In this document: piece by piece, positions 21,190 to 31,235 of the stretch
How the letters are laid out: every line of letters begins with the position of its first letter
Position numbering within the stretch: position 1 is the first letter of the stretch
Assembly (NCBI GenBank): GCA_037127315.1
Contig: JBBBDQ010000917.1
Span: 124,001 to 188,000, forward strand
Origin: Ascarosepion bandense
Lineage: Eukaryota > Mollusca > Cephalopoda > Sepiida > Sepiidae
Direction: 5' to 3'
Length of the DNA stretch: 64,000 nt
The notes under the pieces: model-generated
Told to the model about the DNA's origin: nothing
The model's input: only the letters and a program-made list of their open reading frames with translations
The model's database searches: none
Program-made: the position numbers and the translations under genes

Positions 21190-21600
21190 TCATCATGCAC
21201 ACAAAATGTCCACTGACGTCTAGTCTTTGTGAGGAAATCTCTCTAGGAGAACGAGGAATTTGATGTAAAACCTGTGACTCAATGACTTCACTCATCCACT
21301 CATTTTTTCTTCTGCGTCCGATTTCTTTTGGAACAATGTTGTTTGCTGATGTTTCTTTTACTGTGTCCCATTTCGAGTTTCCATTTCCCACTTGTTCTTC
21401 GTATTTGTTTCTCACATTGTCAGTGTATTTTTCCACAGGTTAAGGTCATTCACGAATGTGTTGTATTGCAGTCTGGGTGCTGCACTAGGCTTCTTTAGGC
21501 TCCGAAGTTTCACTCTTAGTATGCAGATGACTGGGAGGTGGTCGCTTCTACAATCGCACTTGGATAGGTTTGGCATTGAACCATTGCGTTCCTGAATTTC
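21190..21600 (-). mobile_element. RTE-like LINE fragment (endonuclease/RT linker)
   Basis: The - strand reads CDCRSDHLPVICILRVKLRS near 21490-21580, with the SDHLPV motif that ends AP-type endonucleases. It continues through SLKKPSAAPRLQYNTFVNDL to KYEEQVGNGNSKW and KEIGRRRKNEWM. The latter parts match 48734-48990 of the larger element at 46881-49003. Truncated at both ends and frameshifted. Confidence 0.8.
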
Positions 21601-21654
21601 CTGTTTATGATATAGAATAAAAATCCTATATAATCCATCAAATAACTAAAACAA

Positions 21655-22020
21655 AATAAATTGCACACCCGCAAAAATGGATTCAAAAACCCAACTAAGA
21701 AAAATTCACAAGTCAGTGCCAAAAGCAAATTCTGAATCCACACCAACCCGGACGTAGGGCACGCCACAGTTTCATTCGACCCCTTCTTCCAAATGTCCTG
21801 TTTTTTATTTTCACACCACGCCGCTAAAGAGGACAACACAACAACCAAATGTACATGTTAAGTAACACTCCTTTACTTGTTTTGCCTTCTCTTTCTCTCA
21901 ACCTGTCGAGACCTACTAAAAAGAGGAAGGAACAAATACTTTACAGTCTGCTACTACACAACCATGAACTCTAAACTTCTGCAGACATTTTAAATACCTA
22001 CATTACTAATACGAACATTT
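21655..22020 (+). repeat. Direct repeat, copy 1 (LTR-like?)
   Basis: Shares AATTGCACACCCGCAAA, GGGCACGCCACAGTTTCATT, CACACCACGCCGCTAAAGAG and TTGTTTTGCCTTCTCTTTCT with 22185-22760. Compared with copy 2 it lacks about 165 bp (22275-22435). I cannot define TG..CA ends, so LTR origin is only a guess. Confidence 0.7.
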
Positions 22021-22184
22021 TAAACTACAAAACTGCATGCATTTTCTCAATTAATATTTTTCTTCTCGCAAATAATATATAGTAACCAGCTCTCAACGGC
22101 TACAAGACAACCTATGCAAATAGTATGTCTGCAAAAAATAAAAAATAAAAAAAAAATAAATAAATAAATAAAAATAAATAAAAA

Positions 22185-22760
22185 TAAAAATAAATTGCAC
22201 ACTCGCAAATGTGGATTCAAACGACTTTGGAAAAAATCACAAGTCAGTGCGTAAAGCAAATTCTGAATCCTGATTGGATTAAAAACAGAAAATTTATATA
22301 TGACGTATTTTCACGCCTAGATATTTCACTATTTAAACCACGACGCTAACCTGTCAAAAGTCAGTCGACATGGGAGCGGTTAGCTGATGTCCTCGTGGCA
22401 ATGAAACGAAAGAAAATTCAAGAAGCCGACCCAGACGCAGGGCACGCCACAGTTTCATTCGACCTCTTCTTCCAATGTTCTTTTCTTCATTTTCACACCA
22501 CGCCGCTAAAGAGAACAACACAACGATAAAATAGACACGTGTTAAGTATCACTCCTTTACTTGTTTTGCCTTCTCTTTCTCTCAACCTGTAGCGACCTAC
22601 TAAAAAGAGGAAGGAACAAAGTCTTTATATTCCGCTACTATACAACCATGAAGTCTAAACTTCTGTGGACATTTTTAATACCTACATTCCTCTCCGAACA
22701 ATTTAACTACAAAGCTGCATGCATTTTCTCAATTAACATTTTCTTCTCACAAATATATTA
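22185..22760 (+). repeat. Direct repeat, copy 2 (LTR-like?)
   Basis: Longer partner of 21655-22020. The extra internal stretch includes TTTATATATGACGTATTT and CTGTCAAAAGTCAGTCGACA. An A/T-rich AAATAA run (22138-22192) separates the copies. No protein evidence for a retrovirus-like element. Confidence 0.7.
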
Positions 22761-24521
22761 CAGTGTTCAGTTAACAATATTTCACTTATATTTTCCTTCT
22801 TACACTTTTGTCATTCTGTAAATAAATCTTTGCATAATGTACACACGAGATATTTTATCCTTTCACATTTCAACTTTCAACCTTCTGATATTTAAACTGT
22901 GGGGACTTTGGACGTGTTTGGCATAAGGCCAATTAACCAAGCATCACCGTGGCCCCTACAATTGTTATGTGCTCGATTTGGTGCTATTGTTAATATGAGA
23001 AAAGGTCAATTTGAAATTTAATTTGTTAAAATTGGTTACCGCTTAGTAAAGTCATCAAACTTTAATTAAATATTAATTTTGTTGTCCCACAAAACGGGAA
23101 CAGGAAGTGATTTCTCTTTGACCATCTCCAAAATTTGTTTTATTAGTCAAATGCAGTACACCTTGGGGGTTGTAAATATTTTTTTTTTAATTTTAGTCAG
23201 CCTTTTTTTCCAAAAATTTGCTCCGAATAGTAAAATAAAAAATACAATAGGTACCTTCACTAAATCGCTAAAAAACTGCATAGTATGAATAAAAAAAGGT
23301 CCCAAACTTAATAAATACGAACTTTTACCATGAAAATGTTTATATTATTAAAAGGAAAGATCAAAGTCATTTTTTATTATTTTTTAATTTGTTGGGGTCT
23401 ATAATTTTATTAGTTAAACGCAGGACTCAGTGGGGAATATAAATCATCTATTTTTTATTTTTTTTAATTTTGCCTATGTATCCGAAAATCTGCTCTAAGA
23501 TTTAAAAAAATGCAATAAAACTCTGATATTATTTAATTTGATAAGTTTTAATTGTTTAAATAAATAATAAAAATTAAGGACATTGTGGTCTGAAGAAAAA
23601 AAATTTCGATTACTAATAACATTTTTAAAAAATTGTTTTCATTTTTTTATAATAATTTATAAAATTCAAAAATATTTTAAAAATCATCAATGATTTGTTG
23701 CGGTTAGATTTTTTTTTAGTTAAGAACTGATAATTATATTGCCTATCAAAAGTTGAAAAGTTTAATAAAAATCGTTTTGGCTCCATATTTTTAAAATAAT
23801 TAAAAGTTATTTTTTGTATGATAATTTCTAAGTGCAAATTAAAAAGTCAGAGTTTCCTCCCTTACCCCCCCAAAAATTATACAATTTTGTCACCTGTGAA
23901 CGCCATACACTTTATCTTATCTCTAATCAGCCACCTGTCAACACATTTGATATACGACGGACAGGTCAAAAAGTTCAAATCTGTGATGAAGAAATAATTT
24001 TATTCTAAATTTCACGCTATGAATAATTAATACATGTATAAATCAGATTAATTTAACATAAAATTTGCTAATTTTCCAAAAATTATGTCACAGATGTATA
24101 TTTTATTTTTGCAAGATTTTTAAAACCGAGAATTAACTTTTGTTTACAAATGTGTCGATCGCTCAAAATGGTGGCCAAATTCAAAAATTGAAAGAAATTC
24201 TCAATCTTTTATCTTCCAATCCAATCAGTATAATTTCTGTTTGAAATAAACCAGAGTATTTTTTTGCTTAATGTAAATAATAGATTTAATCAATTAGCTT
24301 TCAATTAAGTTATTAACCCTTTGTTGCATATTGGTTACAATTGTAACTTTTCTCTAAGGGTAAGAAAGAAAGCTTCTTTTTTTTTTTTAATAATTTATCG
24401 AAAATGAGTGGAGATAACATAGCTGTTTTAGCTGCAAATATCATAAGTCAATGTATTTTCGCTTTTATTTTAGTATGAACTTAAACCTGCATGCAAGCAG
24501 TTACGTTTTTATTTAAATCAG
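22761..24521. other. AT-rich, ancient repeats, no gene
   Basis: Phrases such as TTTTATTAGTYAAAYGCAG recur at about 23138 and 23410 and again near 28165 in copy B, pointing to old degenerate repeats. No recognisable coding sequence. Confidence 0.5.
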
Positions 24522-24690
24522 TCACTCAGTCAGTCAGTTAAGTGCCATACGCGAAACACGTTTGGGCGATCATGTCTCGAAAGAGACTTGACTGACTGGG
24601 CAGAAGATTATCCCGCAATAGGCTGCCATTTTTTCTGCGGTAGACTGGTTGCCGACCAAGGCTATAGAACCCAATCTGTTATGTTATTTT
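24522..24690 (-). mobile_element. tRNA-derived SINE, 3' part
   Basis: Minus-strand copy from the TGAC tail (CAGTCAGTCAGTTAAGTGCC) to the middle of the body (CCCAATCTGTTATG). The tRNA-like head is missing. Confidence 0.85.
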
Positions 24691-24740
24691 GACTGACAGC
24701 TAGAGGGGGAAGAGATGTATTATATTATTAAGTAGCAATT

Positions 24741-24791
24741 AGTGGGGGATCAGTTTATTACTTCATAACAATAGAAAACTGATCCCCCACT
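24741..24791. repeat. Perfect 16-bp hairpin between two SINEs
   Basis: AGTGGGGGATCAGTTT at 24741-24756 is the exact reverse complement of 24776-24791, with a 19-bp loop. Role unknown. Confidence 0.85.
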
Positions 24792-24833
24792 TTATGACCA
24801 GTAGACGCCTTAATCATCTTTCCAACTATTATA

Positions 24834-25105
24834 TTCAGTCAGTCAATTAAGTGCCATACGTGAAACACGCTTGGGAGATCATGTCTCGAAAGAGACATGA
24901 CTGACTTGGCAGAAGATTATCCCGCAGTAGGTTGCCATTGCTTTCTGCGGTAGACTGGTTGCCGACCAAGGCTATAGAACCCAATCTTGTTATGTTATTT
25001 AACCCATAACTGGAAGGAAGAGACGGATTAATACCTTTCCCAACCCAAATGGTATTTGCGCGTAAGTGAATGCAAGGAATTCTACTGGAATTCGAACTCG
25101 GCTTA
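24834..25105 (-). mobile_element. tRNA-derived SINE
   Basis: Minus-strand copy from the CAGTCAGTCAATTAAGTGCC tail to GGAATTCGAACTCGGCT, which is the B box region. The A box end is lost. Confidence 0.88.
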
Positions 25106-25852
25106 GGTTAAAAAACAAAACAAAAAAAAACGTCATCTAATGTTATGGACAGTTCTTTCTTCCTGTATTCACCTTACGTCGCACTTTTTGGCGTAGGCTT
25201 TGCTTTGATGAACCATTTTTTTTTTTTTTTGTAATTCATTTTTTAAGACAAACAAATAACGTTTCTTTTTCCATTTATATGTTTGTCTTCTTTCCTAACA
25301 AAGAAACAAAATAAATATTCAGTTTTTAAAAAAAGTCTCGTCGAGTTTGTTTTTTTGTCAGGCGAGATAACCTGAGATTTGACAATGTTTTTAAGCGGAT
25401 GTAAATGAAATAACAACGCTGACGTCGGTCGTCATTTTTTTTTTTTTTTTTCATCCAGTAAACTTTTGTAGGCAAGTAAAACGCTTCTTTTTCTGCCTCG
25501 CGTCACTTTCATGAACTTGAAACTCGATCTTTCCATCATTAAAGTACCAGGGACTGTTGTAGTGGGCAGGCTAAATGATACACAAAGGCGTTTAAATTAA
25601 TGAACAACCGGTGCATGCTAAAAATGACTTACCCTTAACAATTATCCGCACTTTTAAATATTTTTTTTTAACTGTTTTGACTTGAGTGTTTTGGAAACTT
25701 ATAGTAGAAGCGACAACAGTTAAAGCGTGTAGGATGCCATTTCATAGCAGGGCCGGAACGTACTACCTCTCACTGGGTGTGAGGAACGTAAGCCTGATTG
25801 GTGGCCTTAGTCGTGACTTTGTGACCCTTGGGCTTTGCTCAACATTTGTTTT
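25106..25852. other. No gene recognised; upstream limit of copy B
   Basis: Poly-T and AT-rich sequence, with a GCTGACGTCGGTCGTCA element at about 25420. A frame at 25686-25940 shows no family resemblance. Confidence 0.5.
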
Positions 25853-26250
25853 GGTAAATTTTTGTTTTAGGACCCAAAGGCTTTTAACCCTTCAAATTTT
25901 TCCAAAAAAAAACTTTTTTCCGTGCAATTGTATATGCTGAACTCACTCAAATCAACAATTAGATACTAAAGAAACCTACCTTTTTTATGTTAACAACCAG
26001 AAAAAAAAAATCGGACTTCTCGGTCTTTTTGTCACCCATTTAGTGATAGTCATTCGTTGCTGAATGATTTTATGCGTTGGAAGATAATTTGGGTCTATTT
26101 ACTTCCTTTACTGTAAAGTTATTGCAGAAAATACTACGCGTTTTTTTTTTCTTAATCAACCTTCAAATCTATTGCGTGTATTTGCGTATTGTTTTTTTCC
26201 TTTTTTTTTTGGTACTTACTTTCGGAAGTAAATTAACTTTCAAATATAAG
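25853..26250 (+). repeat. Start of segmental-duplication copy B
   Basis: Collinear with 40700-41135: GGTAAATTT..GTTTT, CTTTTAWCCC, GTATATGCTGAACT and AACCTACCTTTTTT. Near 26245 the sequence TTTCAAATATAAG matches the unoccupied version of the Tigger insertion site at 41136. Confidence 0.8.
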
Positions 26251-26814
26251 AAAATATAATGAGACTATTTCACAAAGTTAAATCATTACTGTCCCATTTA
26301 AATAAATTGTATAATTATTTTAAGCAAGCATTTTTTTTATTTGGGAATTGACATCTCAGTGGACGTGTATAACCGGCACGCCCTGTAATTTTTTTGCTTT
26401 TCATTTTTTTTTAAACTTTTTTTCAGTGCATTCTTAGCTATTAAACCCTAGGCTAAACTTTCAGATTAGTAAAAAAAAAAAAATGGAAAAAATTCAATGT
26501 TTAAAGATTTTTAGGGGGTGCTCAGTTTCTCATACAACATTTTAGTAAATCAATCCTCCATATTGGAGAAACACTCACTTTAGGGAATTAAATGACAATG
26601 ATGAGTTGTTGTTGTACCCCCTCCCCCCCCCGCCTTTTTTTTTTCAAAACTTGTACTTGATTATTGAAAAAGACATCGATTTACTCATTGTATGAGAAAC
26701 TAAGCATCCACTAAAAAACTTAAAAATTGAATTTTTTTTTTTTTTTTTTTTGCTAATCTGAAAGTTTAGGGTTTAATTGATAAGATTGAATTAAAAAAAT
26801 TTAAAAAATGAAAA

Positions 26815-27215
26815 GGTCCACCCTATGTTATTTTGTGTTAATTTTAATAGCATAGTTTGTATCAAATTTTCAATATTTCCACCTGTTGTCTTCCTAAATA
26901 GGTCAAGTGTATTAGACAGATCTCTGCTACTCTTAGTCACGGTAGTAATAAATGGTAGCTACATGCAATTTTGTATAACAGTAACTAAGCTGATGTATAA
27001 ATGTTTTTCACAAAACTGTTCCTTGTATTTTACATTGTGTTGAATGTAACATTTTTCAACATGGCTGCCTTCTTTCTCAACCACTGAGTTGAGTTTGAAT
27101 TTGGCACACTTGAGTGAAGATCATGCCTCCTACCACCTGTAGTTCATCTACTCCTTCCACCATGACTCATATAGAAAAGTAGTAAGCTTCTTCTTGAATC
27201 CAATTGAGTTCATGG
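26815..27215 (+). repeat. Dispersed repeat (copy B)
   Basis: Homologous to 8421-8960 and 44630-45290. It includes CAACATGGCTGCCTTCTTTC and AATTGAGTTCATGGC. 26270-26800 carries further pieces of the same neighbourhood with poly-T and poly-C runs. Confidence 0.75.
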
Positions 27216-27249
27216 CTTTAATTAACTACATAGCAGTAGTGAGAGAATA

Positions 27250-27835
27250 AAACAGTAGATTCTCTAGAAAGGATTAAAGGTGGATGGCTTTAGGGTTAGG
27301 GAGGTAGGAGATGGCAATTAATACTGCATTTAAACTTTTAGGGATTGTACCTATCAGGGATGTGCATTGTGGTGCAGTGGATATCAACACTGAACAAGAA
27401 ATCTGGGAAACGAGTTCAAATTCCAGTTGAATTCCTTGCATTCACATATGCACAAATACCCTTGGGAAAGGTATTAATCCATCTCTTCCCTCTTCCAATT
27501 ATGGGTTAAAAAATAAGACAGACTGGGTTCTATAACCTTGGCTGGCAACCTACTGTGTAATAATCTTTTGCCCAATAAGTCATGTCTTTTACAAGACATG
27601 ATCACCCAAGTGTGTATCACATATGGCATTTAACTGTGACCTATCAAGGAAGCAAATATACAGAAGGGAGTTTCACAGGCGGGAAGTGTGAGAAAACAAA
27701 ATGCTAGTGTAGAAATAGCAGTTACATGTGACTAAATTAACAATGAAAGGGTGGGACCTAAATGCCAATCTAGTAGCACAAGTACTTTGTAGAATTTGTT
27801 ACTAATAAATCATAAATTGTATAATGGGCACCTCC
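27250..27835 (-). mobile_element. LINE 3' end split by a SINE (copy B)
   Basis: Homologous to 6291-6905. The reverse-transcriptase tail lies on the - strand (GGGTGGGACCTAAATGCCAA, TTTCACAGGCGGGAAGTG). It is interrupted by the SINE at 27360-27638. Confidence 0.7.
27360..27638 (+). mobile_element. tRNA-derived SINE with target duplication
   Basis: A box GTGGTGCAGTGG (about 27369-27380), B box GAGTTCAAATTCC (about 27412-27424) and the usual body. ACCTATCAGGGA before and ACCTATCAAGGA after are a near-perfect target-site duplication inside a LINE tail. Confidence 0.9.
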
Positions 27836-28789
27836 ACTAATTCGCTGAAAAAAAAGTACACTATGATGTTAAAATGTCCTAAACTTGAGACAAGATTTTT
27901 ACGAGAGTTTACTATGTTAAATATAATATTACAAAACTCCCACTTTTCCCCAGTGTAAAAAAATTTAGAAATACTTGAAAAAAATCAAATAATTGCTGGA
28001 TTTTATGAAACTTTCAGGACTTATTCAAAAAAGAATGAAATTATTTTTTGAATCACTATTTTTAAAAACTTTGGTAAAAATATGTTTTTGCATCTATTAA
28101 ACCCCTACCTCTTCAGTTAACTACCTGAAATTTCTAAAAAAATTGACGACTGTCTGCAAATTTTGTTTTTATTAGTTGAATGCAAGAATTCTTGAAGAAT
28201 GTAGATCACCTATTTTTTTTTTCAAATAGTTACAGCTTTTTTCTTTCTTTTTTTTGTTCAGTGAAAATAGCAGCATATTTCCCTCCAAAATCTTAACCAT
28301 TTAATTAACACTTGCTTTGAGTAACTGTCATCAATTCAAAATCAACTACTTATATCTTTTATTTAGCCCACTAACGAAATTACCTGCATTTTTGTGCATG
28401 CAAATTGTTGTAGAGCAGCTAACACCTCTCTAGCACTCTCAAGAGTGAAATGGTCTATGGACCAAGGTAGCTATAAAAATAAAGACTAATAGCAGTTGAA
28501 GAATTCACTGTTATTGACAATTTATCAGACTGTCCTCTCTTCAACTCTAAAGCAACTTAACCTCTCCTATATCGACTTTGCTATGAAAATAAATTTTCAT
28601 AGCAAAGTAGATATATTAATTTTTGATGTTCATAGCATCATGAAAAAAAAATTCTTCTCATACAGCTTTTTATTCACTCCCAGGGTCATTTTTTTTTTCT
28701 TTTTAAATGAATTTGTTGTTGACTTAATCATCAGCTGATGAATGTAGCTTAATTATGCAAACTGGTCAAATTTGAATTTCATTAACCAA
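27836..28789. other. AT-rich flank of B with collapsed ~60-bp repeat
   Basis: Collinear with 49320-50440 in C and, inverted, 5170-6280 in A. About one unit of the ~60-bp repeat (TTTTCATAGCAAAGTAGA near 28597) stands where A and C have long arrays. No gene. Confidence 0.6.
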
Positions 28790-29395
28790 GTATTAAATGA
28801 CATGGAGTGATTACACCAAATCATATTGTTGCATCTACTGCTAAAAAAGTTCACTTTTGTTGTGCCAGAAAGTGTTTTTGATTGGAATCCATTTTTTCAT
28901 AATTATAAATCTACCCTCGGCCATGCATTAAATATTGCTGCCATATCGAATCCAGTGTTCCTATTAAATATCTCAAGACTGTAAAAAAAATACAAAGAAA
29001 TGTTTCTAATTTAATCAGTCCTAACCTTGTCTTTTCCATAAATAGTTTTATGGAAATCATTGTAAGCTTAACTGCTTGACTGTAGAAATTTAAGCATGCT
29101 TCTAGATTGGCAACTAAGTCCCGTCTTTCTACTGTTAAACTAGCAACTTACCATATGCTCTTGTCTAATAGTTTAATTTCTCACAATTCTCACCTGTGAA
29201 ACTCCCTTCCAATTCCTTGCTTCCTTGCCAACTACAATCTTCAAAAATTTAAATGCAATGCCAATTGCTATCTATTTTCCTGAACCATCTTGTTTTATTG
29301 TTCTTTCTCCTCCTCGTTTTCTTTCACCCCCAATAACCCCCTTCAATCCTAGTGGCATTAAATCCTTGCTTGGCCGTTAAATCATTAAAAAGATT
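28790..29395 (+). mobile_element. LINE 3' end, CR1/Jockey-like (copy B)
   Basis: Decayed frames read KKFTFVVPESVFDWNPFFHN, YKSTLGHALNI and, near 29160-29270, SHNSHL..NSLPIPCFLANY then NLQKFKCNA, the C-terminal tail of a reverse transcriptase. The element ends with TAGTGGCATTAAATCCTTGC and ATTAAAAAG, a short A-rich terminus. Shared by A and C. Confidence 0.7.
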
Positions 29396-29582
29396 AAAGA
29401 AATTAGACCAATAATCCAGGTTATCATCACATAAATTCAATTCTACAAGTGTTATCCCATTGTCAGGTATATTGACATAATGCTTCACTATTGCTATATC
29501 ATGATATTTGAGAAAGTGATTAAGTAACCCAATTGTTTGCAAATAGCTGCCTAGACATTCATGGCAGTAAGCTGTTGCTACT

Positions 29583-30100
29583 GTTGTTAACCTTGAAAAA
29601 ATTACATTATTTACACTGTTCAGACTGTTCTCATCTTTATTGCTATGTTTATGAATGACATTTCGGTTCATCAGTAAGCTCTGGTCTTCTTCAGGTGCTA
29701 GGTATTTTGAATGGAACCCTTTATTTCGATTACTGGGGTATATCATTCTCATTCCGTGTGGATGGCTCTTCTGGTAGCCATGTAGTTACCTCCCTTTAAC
29801 TCTAAAGTATTTATTCAACACTGCTGTGGCCTGGTATTGAACTCACCATACTTACGGCTAAGTCACTGGAACTAACCAGTGTCTATATCCACAGGGCCAT
29901 GAGTTTTGAATTCCAAACCAGGCTACAGCAGTGGTGAACACATAAATTAGAGGTCAAAATAAAGGGTTCAGTTCAAAATTCCTAGCACCTGATGAAGGCT
30001 GGAGTGTACAACGGGCAAAACATAAAAATAGCAATTAAAGATAAGGACAACAGTCCAAACAATGTAAATACTATTATATTCCAGAAATATAGATTAATAT
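29583..30100. repeat. Foldback repeat with tRNA-like centre (copy B)
   Basis: Arms 29583-29745 (-) and 29948-30100 (+) both carry AATAAAGGGTT..ATTCAAAAT, GCACCTGAWGAAG and an AAAGATRAG..AACAGTC tail. The centre, on the - strand at about 29822-29900, has a GTGAGTTCAATACC B-box-like segment and TGGATATAGACACTGG. Probably a rearranged SINE pair. Confidence 0.6.
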
Positions 30101-30565
30101 TGAAAAATTTGAGTTTTCTAACAAACTTAAGAAAATCAGTAGCAAAATGCAAATTAATGAAATTTTTTTCTTTTTTTTTTTTTTAATTCTTAACCTTTTT
30201 CGACTTTCATCCTATGAGTTTTGTTAATCTGGTTTTTGTAACTCAGTCTCTCACTCTTGCATTAATACGTGTTTACACTGTTCCGTTCTCTTTATGAGAG
30301 ACCACTTCTCTTCACTAAAACAAATTAAAGTGAATAAAATCTAAACTTAAATAATTCCTATTATCAGCTAAAATAAGTAAAGCAGAAAATTGTTTTTACT
30401 ATTAAATAAATATACACTTGGAACTTTGTGCACATTCAATATATATAATCTGGAAGTCATTATCATTTACTAATTTGTTATCAAACGCAATGAATTCTAA
30501 CCTTTGACGACTGTCAAAATTGAATGCATTGTATATTTTGACTATTTTGTTTTTATTAATGATTT

Positions 30566-31093
30566 TTTTGTTTTTTTTTTAATCATCTCACCCCGAGCAA
30601 GGTGGAAATGCCACTGATGTGCAGGGGGCTACATAACTGAAAGAAAATTAATTAGAAGAGGAGTACAAACCAATTAGAAAAGAGCAATAGAAAGATGAGA
30701 ATGCAGGTAAGATGACAGTTTCAAGGGAGGAGAGAAAGGGAGGGATATACGGGGTGGAGGAAGGGCTAGAGTCAAGTGGTTAGTAGGTGAGTATTGACAT
30801 TGCATTTAAACTTCTGCAGGTTGTAGCCATCAGGAAAGCAAGAATATGGGAGCGAGTTCCACAAGCGGGAAGTGCGAGAGAAGAAGCTGCAGGAGTAGAA
30901 TTGTCATCTGCATTTGGCTAACCTGACTGTGAATGGGTGGGACCCAGTTGCCAATCTGGTTGCACGAGTAAACACCTGTTGAGGAGGCACCAGTGACTTG
31001 AGTTTGTCTAAGCAGAAGCCATGAAAGTACTTATAGAACAGACAAAGGGAGGCCACATTTCGTCGGTGGGGAAGTGGCTGAAGTCGAGTCGCT
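30566..31093 (-). mobile_element. 5'-truncated LINE insertion, only in copy B
   Basis: The - strand encodes LQPLPHRRNVASLCLFYKYF, then TRATRLATGSHPFTVRLAKC and SRTSRLWNSLPYSCFPDGYN followed by LQKFKCNVN. These are hallmark C-terminal sequences of CR1/Jockey-type reverse transcriptases. A 3' UTR follows, ending TCACCCCGAGC..ATTAAAAAAAA-like (on the - strand, the A tail lies at about 30570-30582). In A and C the flanks TTATTAATGAT and CTTGTGTRTTTTACACATGA are adjacent, so this is a clean insertion into the region just upstream of the UGT coding exon. Confidence 0.88.
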
Positions 31094-31207
31094 GTTCTTG
31101 TGTATTTTACACATGATGGAAAGAAACATTGAATTTATTTACAGACCAATCTGGTTAATATATGCTGCATTTGTTACAGAATTTTGCTATTTTAAAAAAA
31201 TTTTTTT

Positions 31208-31218
31208 TTTCTTTACAG
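31208..31218 (+). other. Splice acceptor of the UGT coding exon
   Basis: A long T-rich tract ends in CTTTACAG. The same polypyrimidine-AG is kept at 3327-3328 (-) and 52369-52370, so an upstream untranslated exon is likely. Confidence 0.75.
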
Positions 31219-31235
31219 GTGTAAAAGAAGCAATA

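Noticed and set aside
29324..29752. 142-codon frame on the - strand (with 72-codon versions at 4425-4643 and 50995-51213), conserved in all three copies
   Set aside because: Its C-terminal end lies antisense to a LINE 3' tail, its N-terminal part covers a foldback arm, and A and C share a stop in it. Conservation follows from segmental duplication.
31074..31235. UGT start at 31074, giving a 559-residue protein
   Set aside because: The extra 54 residues come from the LINE insertion, intron and polypyrimidine tract. The signal peptide and conserved start lie at 31236/31239.
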